A stretch of 36,209 bases of DNA from Cyclobacteriaceae bacterium (lineage in GTDB: Bacteria > Bacteroidota > Bacteroidia > Cytophagales > Cyclobacteriaceae), in the NCBI GenBank assembly GCA_026989535.1, contig JALSJD010000251.1, positions 1-36,209 on the forward strand. Direction: 5' to 3'. Numbering within the stretch: the stretch's first letter is position 1; every line of letters begins with the position of its first letter. Below, piece by piece: positions 15,071-24,114 of the stretch. The translations under genes and the position numbers were made by a program. The notes below the pieces were generated by a model that worked only from the letters and a program-made list of their open reading frames with translations, did not search any database and was not told where the DNA came from.

Positions 15071-15917
15071 TATAAACTTCCTTCTCTAAATTTTTTGCTA
15101 ACGCTATTTTTCGCTTATTAATTATAATATCAACAATTTGATCCTTTACTACTTCCAAAGGAGCTATGTCGTCTGTTTTTTTATATGCTGATATTTTTAA
15201 AAAATACCTAAATGCCTCATCTGAGGCTTCTGCATATTTTCTATTTCTTAAAAATTGTACGGTGTTTGGCGTTTCAGCAAACGGAGATCCTCGTACTAAA
15301 TCCTCGAAATTAATCCAAACCGAATCAACTAACGTATAGTTTAATGCATTGCCAAAACAATAAGCTTGCAGTGCCTTTATGTCTTTTTCTTGGGATGACA
15401 AAACAAGTTTTTTTACCTTACGAAGGCTAGGAGCCGTATTGGGGAGCTTAATAAATTTGCCTCTAATAATGTTTTGCTTTAGAGGAAAATTATCTTGGTT
15501 TGAATCATAATAAGACTGAATTTCTTCATCGCTTACCTCCTTATTTATATGCTGATTAATGTAATATGCCCGGTATTGGTAGGCTATTAAACTATACCTG
15601 TAATTAAGTATTTTTCGCTCTAAGTCGGCCTCGTCAAAATCAATTTTAGATTTTGCTTCATCAATAAGCAACTGCTTACGAACCCAATTTTTAATATAGC
15701 GATCTACTCGAGCCATGCTATCTTCCACAGAAGTGCCACCCACTACAATCCCCTCTAAATCTGATTGGTATAAATAGCTTTGATTTACCCTAGCAATAGG
15801 TTTTTCGGTTGCTAATTTGTTCTCTTGCGCTGTTTTTACCTGCAGGAGTTCGCAGCCAAACAAGAGAACAAACCAACTTGCTATAAAAATTTTATTAAAA
15901 TGCTTTAAAATGCGCAT
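15030..15917 (-). CDS. SurA-N-like lipoprotein lacking a parvulin domain
   Basis: Product of 295 residues with a lipoprotein signal, MRILKHFNKIFIASWFVLL followed by FGCELL; the lipidated Cys is residue 22. Residues about 40-150 resemble the helical N-terminal chaperone region of SurA/PpiD proteins (IARVNQSYLYQSDL, then RYIKNWVRKQLLIDEA). The later region, KEVSDEEIQSYYDSNQDNFPL, matches the linker that precedes parvulin domains, but no HILI or GGDLG parvulin signatures follow. It is probably a non-catalytic periplasmic chaperone. It overlaps the upstream PPIase by 23 bp and the downstream one by 41 bp, so the three are tightly coupled. Confidence 0.82.
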   Translation of the reverse strand: MRILKHFNKIFIASWFVLLFGCELLQVKTAQENKLATEKPIARVNQSYLYQSDLEGIVVGGTSVEDSMARVDRYIKNWVRKQLLIDEAKSKIDFDEADLERKILNYRYSLIAYQYRAYYINQHINKEVSDEEIQSYYDSNQDNFPLKQNIIRGKFIKLPNTAPSLRKVKKLVLSSQEKDIKALQAYCFGNALNYTLVDSVWINFEDLVRGSPFAETPNTVQFLRNRKYAEASDEAFRYFLKISAYKKTDDIAPLEVVKDQIVDIIINKRKIALAKNLEKEVYNEAKKQNSFEIYK

Positions 15918-17859
15918 AAACGTTATTCAGGCTTTTTTTATTTATTTTAACCTTGTATTTTTTCTTTAATCCAGCAATAAATTTTTCGTCTAAATATTGT
16001 TGATAGTCAGCAATAACCTTTCCTTTAATTTCATCCATTGGAGGGGTTACAACTACATTAGTAAGTACAACCAAGTACCACAAGTCTTCTTGCTTAAATA
16101 CCTGTCCTGATTTTACAGTCTCAGCATTTATTGCTCGGCTCCAAGCTTTTGCCTCTTTTGAAACAATTTGCAAAGTTAATGGACTTACATTGTTTTCTTT
16201 TAAAAGATTCGACTTTAGGTTCTCCCAATCACCAATATGTATTTTATGCGCTGTTTTTTCTTTAATTTTTTCTAGTGTAAGGTTAGATGAGCTCGAAAAA
16301 ACAGTGGTGTCTTTAATTGTGTTGGAATACCGGCTTTTATTGTTTTCAAAATAAGTTATTAGTTGCAAGCTATCTTTCATCGAGAGGTTCCACACAGTAT
16401 CTTCCATAATTGAAAATAGTAATATGCCATCGTGGTACTCTTGAACTAAAAACACATACTCAGGATACTTTTGCGGGAGTTTTTCTTTCTCGAAACTTAC
16501 CACCAGTGAATCTTCGTAATTTAATAGGAGTTTTGTCATTTGTGCTCGCACGCCTAATCGATTATCAAAGGGTTTTGACTCCACATTTTTAAGAAACTCG
16601 CCCGAAGAAATTTTTATGTTACCAACGCTAAATAAAGTGGCTGTATTTGCAAGGTAAGAGCTATCAAATTTCCATTGGTTTTTACTGGCTACAGAAGCAG
16701 GTATTCTTAATAATTCTTCTTTAATTTTATCGTTTCTATAAAAATTGTTTTCCGCTTTCAACGTTTTGAGCATTTCTTTGCGCGGCATCGAAGCCCTTCC
16801 GTCCGACTTGATTTTTCTTGTTAATTTACTTAACTCCTCTTCGTACGAGCCTAATGGAATTCGATCTACAAGTTTTATTATATGCCAGCCATACGGTGTT
16901 TGTATTGGTTTAGAGATGTCGTTAATTTGTTGAAGGCTAAAAGCTTCCTTTTCAAATGAAGGCACTATTTGTCCTCTTCCAAAAGGTTTTAGCTCCCCAT
17001 TTTTAGCAATCGAATTTTGGTCTTCAGAATACTGTTTGCAAAGGGCATTCCAAGAAGCACCACTTTTTAAAAGGGAATCAATTAAGTTTATTTTTTGTTT
17101 TGCTTTTTCTTGCGCCTCGGCTGCATTCTTTTGAGTTGCCCTCACCATAATATGCGCTACTTTTAGCTGCCCTTCATTGGGGCGCTTGTCCACAACCTTA
17201 ATAATATGATAACCAAACTGGGTTCTAACAGGTGCTGATACTTGCCCAATTGGGGTGTTATAGGCTGCGGTTTCAAACGGGTACACCATTTTTAAAACAG
17301 AAAAATATCCTAAATCGCCTCCGTTTTGTTTTGCTGAGGGGTCTTCAGAGTTGGTTTTAGCCAAAGAGGCAAAATCTTCTCCTTTTAAAATACGATCTCT
17401 AATGGCCTTTATTTTTTTTAGCGCCTCAAGCGTATCTTTTTGGCTTGCCTCTTTGGGTACTCTTATTAAAATATGCGAAGCTCTAATTTCCCATTTGCTT
17501 CTTTCATAAGCTTCTTTTACCAGTGCTTCTTCTCCTCTTTTGGGTGTTAAAAAAGATTCTTCCAGCTGATTTTTATACAACCCAAACTCTTCTTTAAAAG
17601 CCTTGGTTGTATCATAACCTAATGCTTTTGCCTCCTTAACTTTTAGCCTAAAATTGATGTATAAATCTAAATAAGCATTAATGCTATCCTTGCTAATCTT
17701 CTGGTCGAGATTGTTTTTAGCATACGCATAATTAAATTCCTCGATAAAATGTTTTTCGCCCCCAATGGAGAAAAAATATTTTTTTGATTGGGCAAAACTT
17801 GGGTACGCTAAAGTGCCTATAAACAATAAACCTAAAATAATTATTCTGACTGATTTCAT
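15895..17859 (-). CDS. Periplasmic PpiC/PpiD-type isomerase with two parvulin domains
   Basis: Starting at ATG 17859 the product has 654 residues and a clean signal peptide, MKSVRIIILGLLFIGTLAY with cleavage near SFAQ. An in-frame ATG at 17904 would add 15 residues and spoil it. A helical N-terminal region (FIEEFNYAYAKNNL) is followed by two full parvulin domains: one opening IRASHILIRVPKE with NGGDLGYFSVLKMVYPFE and FGYHIIKVVDKR, the next opening KVAHIMVRATQ with NGELKPFGRGQIVPSFE and YGWHIIKLVDR. The C-terminal ~300 residues are helical and unassigned. It would isomerise prolyl bonds in exported proteins. It heads the operon with the lipoprotein, SurA, MoxR and HemG genes. Confidence 0.92.
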   Translation of the reverse strand: MKSVRIIILGLLFIGTLAYPSFAQSKKYFFSIGGEKHFIEEFNYAYAKNNLDQKISKDSINAYLDLYINFRLKVKEAKALGYDTTKAFKEEFGLYKNQLEESFLTPKRGEEALVKEAYERSKWEIRASHILIRVPKEASQKDTLEALKKIKAIRDRILKGEDFASLAKTNSEDPSAKQNGGDLGYFSVLKMVYPFETAAYNTPIGQVSAPVRTQFGYHIIKVVDKRPNEGQLKVAHIMVRATQKNAAEAQEKAKQKINLIDSLLKSGASWNALCKQYSEDQNSIAKNGELKPFGRGQIVPSFEKEAFSLQQINDISKPIQTPYGWHIIKLVDRIPLGSYEEELSKLTRKIKSDGRASMPRKEMLKTLKAENNFYRNDKIKEELLRIPASVASKNQWKFDSSYLANTATLFSVGNIKISSGEFLKNVESKPFDNRLGVRAQMTKLLLNYEDSLVVSFEKEKLPQKYPEYVFLVQEYHDGILLFSIMEDTVWNLSMKDSLQLITYFENNKSRYSNTIKDTTVFSSSSNLTLEKIKEKTAHKIHIGDWENLKSNLLKENNVSPLTLQIVSKEAKAWSRAINAETVKSGQVFKQEDLWYLVVLTNVVVTPPMDEIKGKVIADYQQYLDEKFIAGLKKKYKVKINKKSLNNVYAHFKAF

Positions 17860-17904
17860 ACTAAAAATAATAATGACTGCAATTTTAACCCTTAAATTCA
17901 GCAT

Positions 17905-18270
17905 AATTAATATAAAGCCACCCCTTTTTATCTAAACAAAAAATATATTAGAAATCCCTAGCGGAATTTTATGTCATTGTCCAAATTATTGACTATTAAA
18001 TGCTTAACCAACTTGAAAGTATAACATTATAAGTTGCTCATTTTTAGAGTGTTGCGTTTTTAATTTTTACAAATGGGTCACTACTTTTGTTTTTTTAACA
18101 TAAGGTTTATATTTAAATTGATCCCCAGATTACGGAGCAAATTGAGGCATCCAATAGTCTGTCTATCAGCATGCTGCAGGTTTTTGCAAATTTGAAATAC
18201 CTTAATGAAACTTAAATTTATTTTTATAACTTTTCAAGTTGGGTTAATAGAGGTGCCCTAATAATAACCG
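17905..18270. other. Intergenic region between ppiC-type gene and DPP III gene
   Basis: AT-rich noncoding stretch upstream of the PPIase operon and downstream of nothing on the plus strand. No exact TAnnTTTG element is seen for the operon. A 33-codon open stretch at 18117-18215 (plus) reads like coding sequence, with ITEQIEASNSLSISMLQVF, but is preceded by a stop and has no upstream start; it may be a gene remnant. Confidence 0.4.
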
Positions 18271-20292
18271 CTACAAATTAGAATACGTTTCAGCGTAATA
18301 CAGCATTTGTTTTGTAAAATCAGCTGGATATTCAACTTTAACATCGGTGATGTTTCCAGCATCATCGGTTACTGGCACTAGCTTAGGATTAATAAAACCA
18401 CCGTAAGGGGCAGACTTTAGTTTAGCTGCTCTCTCGAGTACCTCTTTGTGCAGTTCCAAATCAACCTTAACGCCATAATTCTCGATTAAGCTTTTACCAG
18501 CTTCAAAATCTCCTTCTGATTTAATTCGCTGAATCTCTCTTAATAATTGACCAAACAAATCGTGTAGTTTTTCATAATCATTTACCACAAAATAGGTTTT
18601 TCCATCTTTTGTTTTACGTTCAATTACATTCTCATCGGCTCCTTTTTCAAGAACCCATTTGGCAATCATTTGGCGGTTACGCATATGGGCTTCTTCAATA
18701 TCATCCCCTATATTCAACCTACGTAATTGCAACATTAGCCCATTACGGATATAGCCATCATAGGTTTCTTTACCAACCTCAAGGCTGGGTACTAACCCAA
18801 GGTCTATTAATTTTTGGTCGTAAAGAAAATAGAGGGCTACCAAATCAGCACGGCCTTCTTCCAAGGCGGATGCGTAATTTTTCAACGTCTCTTTAGGCGT
18901 TCCTACGCCTTCGTTTAATTTACCTGATGCGTGGCCAACTACTTCGTGCAAGGCCGTGTGCATTTTACCTCCAATGTCGCCATATTCTTTGGCTCTGGCA
19001 ATTTCTTCTTTGCTGTAGGCAAACTCTTCTAAAAAGCCTGAACCACCTGCTTTGCCATAAGCGGCAACAATGTTACCTAAGCTTACCGATTTTGACCCAT
19101 GTGTTGCTCTAATCCAGTTAGCATTTGGCAGGTTTACACCTATGGGCGTTGATGGAGAGGCATCGCCTGCTTCGCCTGCTACATTTACTACTTTGTAGGT
19201 AACACCCACCACTTTGGCTTTTTTGTGTTCATCCATAATAGAGGAGTTATCTTCGAACCACTGCACATTATCAGATAATACCTTCATTCGCTCTGATGCT
19301 TCAAAATCGTTTATTTCAACAATGTTTTCGTACGAACCCCGGTAGCCTTTGGGGTCGTTATATACTTCTATAAAACTATTAATGTAATCGATATCGCCCT
19401 CGGTAGCCTCTACCCAAGCAATATTATATTCATCCCAGGTTTCTAAGCTTCCAGTTTTGTAGTACTCAATAAGTAACTCTAATGCTTTTTTTTGAGGCTC
19501 ATTTTCAGCAACTGTAGCAGCTTTTTCTAACCAATAAATAATACGTTTAATAGCAGCGCCATAAAGGCCGTCTGCCTTATACACATCCTCTTGAATGGTA
19601 CCATCTTTCATTCGAACCAACCGAGAGTTTAACCCGTACGAAAGCGGCTTATCTCCTGCTTTGGCTAATAATGGCGCATAAAATGCATCTACTTCTTCGG
19701 CTGTAATGTCTGGGTCGTAAAAATTAACAGCAGAGCCTTTCACCAACCCTTTGCTTGCGTCTAAATTTACTTTTTTGGCATCTACTTCGGGGTCGAATAA
19801 AATAGCAATAATGTCGGTTGAAAGTTCCGTATTAGTGGCTGTTAATAGTTCTTGCAAGTATTCTTTGCTAAACTCTGGCATTAGCTTGGCATTAGAATAA
19901 TGATGATGGATGCCATTCGAAAACCAAATACGCTTTAGGTACACCTCAAACTGTTTCCAACTTTCGGCAGTTTTATCTCCAGTATAATTTTTAATAATTT
20001 TTTCCAGTGCTTTTCGTACGGCAAGGTTATGACGGTAATTCATATCGTACATAATGTCTCTACCCTCTAACCCTGCTTGGGTTAGGTAATACACCAATGT
20101 TTTTTGGCTTGTGCTCAACTTATCAAACCCGGGAATTTTATAGCGGAGAATTTTTAAATCAGCAAATTGCTCCGTTAAATACTTAAAATCATCTTTGTGT
20201 TCAGCGGGCGTTTCTTCTTTGGTGGTAGGCGTACAGCTAAGTGTAAAAGCAATTAGTAAAAGCAGCCAATAATTTTGTTTACTTGGTTTCAT
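18271..20292 (-). CDS. Dipeptidyl peptidase III (M49) lipoprotein
   Basis: Zinc exopeptidase releasing dipeptides from peptide N-termini. The 673 residues begin with a lipoprotein signal, NYWLLLLIAFTLSC, placing the enzyme in the periplasm or on a membrane surface, whereas eukaryotic DPP III is cytosolic. The hallmark six-residue zinc motif HEVVGH lies at 449-454 (HExxGH, unique to M49), with the second motif EEGRAD at 478-483 supplying the third zinc ligand. The region ASGKLNEGVGTPKETLKNY links them as in the family. It is monocistronic on the minus strand. Database entries for such Bacteroidota proteins often carry a misleading 'dihydrofolate reductase' label; nothing here supports that. 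Confidence 0.93.
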   Translation of the reverse strand: MKPSKQNYWLLLLIAFTLSCTPTTKEETPAEHKDDFKYLTEQFADLKILRYKIPGFDKLSTSQKTLVYYLTQAGLEGRDIMYDMNYRHNLAVRKALEKIIKNYTGDKTAESWKQFEVYLKRIWFSNGIHHHYSNAKLMPEFSKEYLQELLTATNTELSTDIIAILFDPEVDAKKVNLDASKGLVKGSAVNFYDPDITAEEVDAFYAPLLAKAGDKPLSYGLNSRLVRMKDGTIQEDVYKADGLYGAAIKRIIYWLEKAATVAENEPQKKALELLIEYYKTGSLETWDEYNIAWVEATEGDIDYINSFIEVYNDPKGYRGSYENIVEINDFEASERMKVLSDNVQWFEDNSSIMDEHKKAKVVGVTYKVVNVAGEAGDASPSTPIGVNLPNANWIRATHGSKSVSLGNIVAAYGKAGGSGFLEEFAYSKEEIARAKEYGDIGGKMHTALHEVVGHASGKLNEGVGTPKETLKNYASALEEGRADLVALYFLYDQKLIDLGLVPSLEVGKETYDGYIRNGLMLQLRRLNIGDDIEEAHMRNRQMIAKWVLEKGADENVIERKTKDGKTYFVVNDYEKLHDLFGQLLREIQRIKSEGDFEAGKSLIENYGVKVDLELHKEVLERAAKLKSAPYGGFINPKLVPVTDDAGNITDVKVEYPADFTKQMLYYAETYSNL

Positions 20293-20781
20293 TATTTTAT
20301 AGTTTGGTTAGAAATTTCCCCTTTCGGACTTTAGCGAAACTTCCTCAAATTTCTTTGAATTAACTCGTTAGTCCTACAAAAATTTGAGTTATTTATGATT
20401 CCGAATACTATCGAGTCCAATAAACAAAAATCAAATACTAAAAATTTTAAATCTATTAAGTGTTTGATTATTAAATAATTGGGTTTTAACTCCGATAGCT
20501 ATCTGGATTTATTTGTTATTTAATGGTTGGCAATTGTGATTTTTAAAAACATTTATTTTAAAAACATAAGCACTAATTAAGAAATTAATTTGTAGAGCAG
20601 AGCTTACACAAAAAAAAATAAAAGATTAATCTAAAATAAAAGTTAGTAAAATAAAATCTTAAAAACATTTAGAATAATCCAATATTAGTCTATATTAGCC
20701 CCAAATTAGGTGTTGAGTATGCAATAACATACAGAGGTACACGTAAGCATTGAATAAAATTTTTGATACGCAATTATAATT
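20293..20781. other. Divergent intergenic region with degenerate inverted repeat
   Basis: Very AT-rich, with no gene. A degenerate long inverted repeat is visible: AATCAAATAC (20429-20438) against GTGTTTGATT (20460-20469), with CTATCGAGT and ACTCCGATAG further out. A short perfect palindrome, GATAGCTATC, lies at 20494-20503. It presumably holds the promoters of DPP III and the 74-aa gene; no exact -7 match was found. Confidence 0.4.
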
Positions 20782-21006
20782 ATGGGAAGACCGTCCACAA
20801 AACCAAAAAAATTAAAAGATGGATTTTATATCGAAGTCCGAAATAAAGGAGCTAAATCTGGTTTAAAAATCCGCAGAGAAACAGAAGCCCAAATGCTGTT
20901 TGCAAAAAAGAGTTATGACAAAACAAAAGATGTTATTATTATTGGGGAGGTAATAAACGGCAAGCCGATAAAAAAAGCAAAAGACAAAGCAAAAGACAAA
21001 GCTTAG
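20782..21006 (+). CDS. Small basic conserved hypothetical protein
   Basis: Product of 74 residues, strongly basic, starting MGRPSTKPKKLKDGFYIEV with no signal or membrane segment. The core RNKGAKSGLKIRRETEAQM is followed by a predicted strand KDVIIIGEVINGK and a Lys/Ala tail KKAKDKAKDKA encoded by an imperfect tandem 12-bp repeat. I recall similar small proteins in other Bacteroidota genomes, but no function is known to me. The charge suggests nucleic acid or ribosome contact, which is inference. It stands alone between two large noncoding stretches and is followed by a terminator-like hairpin, supporting expression as a single gene. Confidence 0.78.
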   Translation: MGRPSTKPKKLKDGFYIEVRNKGAKSGLKIRRETEAQMLFAKKSYDKTKDVIIIGEVINGKPIKKAKDKAKDKA

Positions 21007-21034
21007 CTTAAGAAAGCTATTATAACCATTCTAA

Positions 21035-21070
21035 AAAAATCAGGTTTGCTCATTGGCAGGTCTGATTTTT
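21035..21070 (+). terminator. Putative terminator after the 74-aa gene
   Basis: AAAAATCAG (21035-21043) and CTGATTTTT (21062-21070) form a 9-bp stem with an 18-nt loop, ending in a T-run. It lies 29 bp beyond the stop codon. Confidence 0.6.
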
Positions 21071-21635
21071 AGCTTTTCGGCTTTTGGGCGAATTATATAT
21101 TGGCAGCACCCTTAGTGCTGGGTTAACACATAATAATTTTGGGCTGGATTAATAGCTTTACTACATCTGTTAAGCAATATTTGAGTTTTTTGGTTTTGGG
21201 TGTTTTCTGAGTGGATTCCTTTTTAGTAATTTTAAAGTAATGTTTGCAAGTTATAATGGGCTAATCCTCTTGTTTGCCAAGAGATGATATATCTATGATG
21301 AGTTTCTCCTTTCTTGCAATAAGATTCTAATTATGCGCAGATTCTCTCTACCCCCCTTATACATAAAAATGCAACAGCCTTGTTTAGAGGTTATTACATT
21401 TTGTGTGCAGCCACCTTCAAGTTTGATCAAGGCGGCAAACTGTATTTTTACTAAAAGAAAGAAGGCTCTGCTTTCTTGGGGACTGAACTATTCATAACGC
21501 AACTTAGCTGCAAACAAAAGTAAGGATTTTCGATATTTGTCTTAACAAGTTTAATCAGAACACTCACGCTTTCTGAGAGTACCTCTTAAATCTACAAAAT
21601 TATAGAGAAAAATAGCTTATATTTATTTTAATAAT
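21071..21635. other. Long noncoding stretch
   Basis: No credible open frame or RNA gene is seen. A small hairpin CAGCAC (21104-21109) / GTGCTG (21115-21120) with a 5-nt loop follows the terminator, and AAGAAAG...CTTTCTT occurs near 21457-21476. The stretch ends at the MITE-like copy 2. It may be decayed sequence or hold an unrecognised small RNA. Confidence 0.35.
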
Positions 21636-21753
21636 ACCTAAATTGAGCGATTGAGTAGAGATGAGAAGTGCTAAGAGACTGAGAATAATCCCGAGTACTC
21701 GGGAACAAAAAACACAGAAACACCTACGCTGTAATGAATCGCTCAATTTAGGT
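21636..21753. mobile_element. MITE-like element, copy 2 (118 bp)
   Basis: The ends are perfect inverted repeats: TAATACCTAAATTGAGCGATT occupies 21632-21652 and its exact complement 21737-21757 (21 bp including flanking TAAT/ATTA). The left 51 bp match the right arm of copy 1 (10418-10468) in inverted orientation at 47 of 51 positions. The centre differs from copy 1: it holds the perfect palindrome TCCCGAGTACTCGGGA (21689-21704). There is no coding capacity. It ends about 27 bp before the next start codon. Confidence 0.75.
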
Positions 21754-21780
21754 ATTACTAATCTTCAAATTTAGATAAGC

Positions 21781-23340
21781 ATGCGACAATTTTTTATCAC
21801 TGCTTTTTTTACCGTTACAACACAACTCCTCTACGGTCAAAACGACTCCACTCAATTAGTAAGATTTGATGAGTTAACATTTAATTCAGCTAGCGAAAAA
21901 CAATATTATGAAGAACTTTATAATGATAAGCCCGCATACTTCGAACTTTTAGCAAGTATTGATTCAACTACAACAAACAAGGATATATCGGCCTACTCGC
22001 AAAGGCTTTACTTTGCGTTAGATGAGTTTAATAACACCAAATGGCAGAACAAGAAACCAGAAAAAAAAATTAAAACCATTTACGAGAAAATTCACACAAT
22101 ATTTTTTGATCAATATAGCTTAGAAAACAATTTTTCAGATGTATTTACCAGTGGCAAATACAATTGTGTATCTGCCACTGGAGTATATGCTCTTGCATTA
22201 GATAAATTAAATATTCCTTATGTAATCAAAGAAGAACCTACGCATGTATATCTAATTGCCTATCCAAATTCAGAAAGAATAATTGTGGAAGCCACAAACC
22301 CTGCTGCTGGTTATACCCAGTTTAACGAGGCGTTCAAAAAAGACTTTGTTAATAGGCTAACAAAAGCAAAGATTATTGGCTCACTTGAAGCACAACAATC
22401 TAATATTAATCAATTATTTGACAAATATTATTTTACAAAAAACAATATCCAATTAAAAGAATTAGTGGCACTACAATACTATAATGATGGGCTTTATAAA
22501 ATGGAAGGAGAACAATACGAGCTTGCCTTTACCCAGCTAGAAAAATCTTATTTATTATATGAGAACGAAAGAATAGGCTACTTACTTTATATGAACGGAG
22601 CCAGCTTTTTAAGAACATTACCAATTGAAGATTTGAGGTATGCCCCTATGGTGCTAAGAATCGCTAGGTTTAAAGATTATGGTGTAAAAAATGAGCAAAT
22701 AATAGCGGAGTACCAACAACTCGCCAATCTATACCTTTTTAAAAATGGGGATGTTGCTAAAAACGATAAACTTTATAATGATTTTAAAAAAGTATCGCCA
22801 GATTCATCCTATCAAAATACCATCTCCTATTTGTATAATTTTGAAGCTGGAAGGTATAATTACACAAAAGGAAAATATGCTCAGGCACTTGAATATTTAG
22901 CTATTGCCTATAATATAAAACCAAATGATGCGCAAGCTCAAAGTATTTTAGTGAGTGCAATTGCCCAACAAGCCTCTCGTTTAAACAACATTGAAAAAAC
23001 ATATGCTTTCTTAGATCAATATGGCGCATCCTATCCAAATCTTATTGAAAACGATAATTTTAAAATTATGTTAGCAAACGTAAAATTAGAGATGGCTTCT
23101 TTCTACTATTACACAAACAAGGCTAAACAAGCTGAGCTATATTTAGCTAAATTTGAAGCATTAAGTATGGATGACATTAAAACATTAAATGAAAATTCAA
23201 TCTCAAAAGCCTATGTATCAGCAGCCATGTACTATTACCGAAAAGGGGCTGTAAGCAGTGCTCAAAAACATGTTGGTAGAGGGTTGCAAATTTTGCCTAA
23301 TGACTTTAATTTAACCCGATTAAAACAAATGATGAGATAG
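21781..23340 (+). CDS. Exported transglutaminase-like / TPR protein
   Basis: Product of 519 residues with an N-terminal signal peptide (MRQFFITAFFTVTTQLLYGQ). Residues about 95-185 resemble a transglutaminase-like cysteine-protease fold: SGKYNCVSATGVYALALDKL with Cys129, then EEPTHVYLIAY with His155, then IIVEATNP where an Asp would complete a triad but Glu/Asn are seen. The remainder (about 230-519) is helical with tetratricopeptide-like units such as YALAYNIKPNDAQAQ-type repeats (LEYLAIAYNIKPNDAQAQS). It may process or bind periplasmic proteins or peptidoglycan; the activity is inferred. It is monocistronic, directly after a MITE-like element and converging with the MORN gene 1 bp downstream. 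Confidence 0.72.
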   Translation: MRQFFITAFFTVTTQLLYGQNDSTQLVRFDELTFNSASEKQYYEELYNDKPAYFELLASIDSTTTNKDISAYSQRLYFALDEFNNTKWQNKKPEKKIKTIYEKIHTIFFDQYSLENNFSDVFTSGKYNCVSATGVYALALDKLNIPYVIKEEPTHVYLIAYPNSERIIVEATNPAAGYTQFNEAFKKDFVNRLTKAKIIGSLEAQQSNINQLFDKYYFTKNNIQLKELVALQYYNDGLYKMEGEQYELAFTQLEKSYLLYENERIGYLLYMNGASFLRTLPIEDLRYAPMVLRIARFKDYGVKNEQIIAEYQQLANLYLFKNGDVAKNDKLYNDFKKVSPDSSYQNTISYLYNFEAGRYNYTKGKYAQALEYLAIAYNIKPNDAQAQSILVSAIAQQASRLNNIEKTYAFLDQYGASYPNLIENDNFKIMLANVKLEMASFYYYTNKAKQAELYLAKFEALSMDDIKTLNENSISKAYVSAAMYYYRKGAVSSAQKHVGRGLQILPNDFNLTRLKQMMR

Positions 23341-23341
23341 G

Positions 23342-24109
23342 CTATTGAGCTCTGTTTTCGATAGCTACATTATACGACTTTGTGGTGAGGTAATAATTGC
23401 CCTGCCTAGTTTTTGTTTTTGCGATAATGTTGAGTTTTTCGATTACAAATTGCCCAAGAGCTAATGTATAGGTGACGGTGAAAAATCCATCTCCTTTTGA
23501 ACCCATCCGTACTGCATTACTCTTAATAAACCCATCTTTATCTAGCTTGCCTAAATAAAATTGCACTTTCTTCGAGTTATCTGACATGCGTACATGAACT
23601 TTATACTGCCCATTTAATAGCATTTTGTCTTCAGTAGAAATCTTAATAGTTGGGTATTTTTTTTTGAGTTGCCCATCAATCAAGTACTCTTTTAGCGAAT
23701 TATTGGGTTCCCCATTTCTATAAATTGCAATACTGCTTAACTTTCCGTTTTTTCTGAACCTTTTTTGTTCTCCATCCATCAAGCCTTCATTATAGTTATA
23801 TGTTCTGTAGAGGGAGCCCTCTTTATAATAAGCTTTAACTACCCCGTGTTTTATGCCTTTTTTGTAGTATATCTCACTTTTTAGTGTCTTTCCATCTTTC
23901 TGATATATTGTTGTTTTGCCTTCTAGTTTGTAGTTTTCTACATTTCTAATAGCATATAGAACATCGTTTTTATATTCCTTTACTGTACCCGATACAATTT
24001 TTCCTTCCGCATCTCTCACATAAGAGGCTTCTTTTTGGCCACTGCCTGTTACCATATCACAGCTGTTTGCCCAAAGAATAAAAATGATTAAATAAAGTTG
24101 TTTAATCAT
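23342..24109 (-). CDS. MORN-repeat lipoprotein (YwqK-like)
   Basis: Product of 255 residues with a lipoprotein signal, MIKQLYLIIFILWANSCDM (Cys17). Residues about 35-150 contain repeated MORN-type units (EGKTTIYQKDG, HGVVKAYYKEGSLY, DGEQKRFRKNGKL), the pattern seen in proteins labelled 'YwqK family antitoxin', although no toxin partner is here. The C-terminal ~100 residues form a beta-rich domain without a name I recognise. It is probably surface- or periplasm-exposed. It starts 5 bp after the PEBP gene stop, so the two form one transcript. The role is unknown. Confidence 0.78.
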   Translation of the reverse strand: MIKQLYLIIFILWANSCDMVTGSGQKEASYVRDAEGKIVSGTVKEYKNDVLYAIRNVENYKLEGKTTIYQKDGKTLKSEIYYKKGIKHGVVKAYYKEGSLYRTYNYNEGLMDGEQKRFRKNGKLSSIAIYRNGEPNNSLKEYLIDGQLKKKYPTIKISTEDKMLLNGQYKVHVRMSDNSKKVQFYLGKLDKDGFIKSNAVRMGSKGDGFFTVTYTLALGQFVIEKLNIIAKTKTRQGNYYLTTKSYNVAIENRAQ

Positions 24110-24114
24110 TTCAA

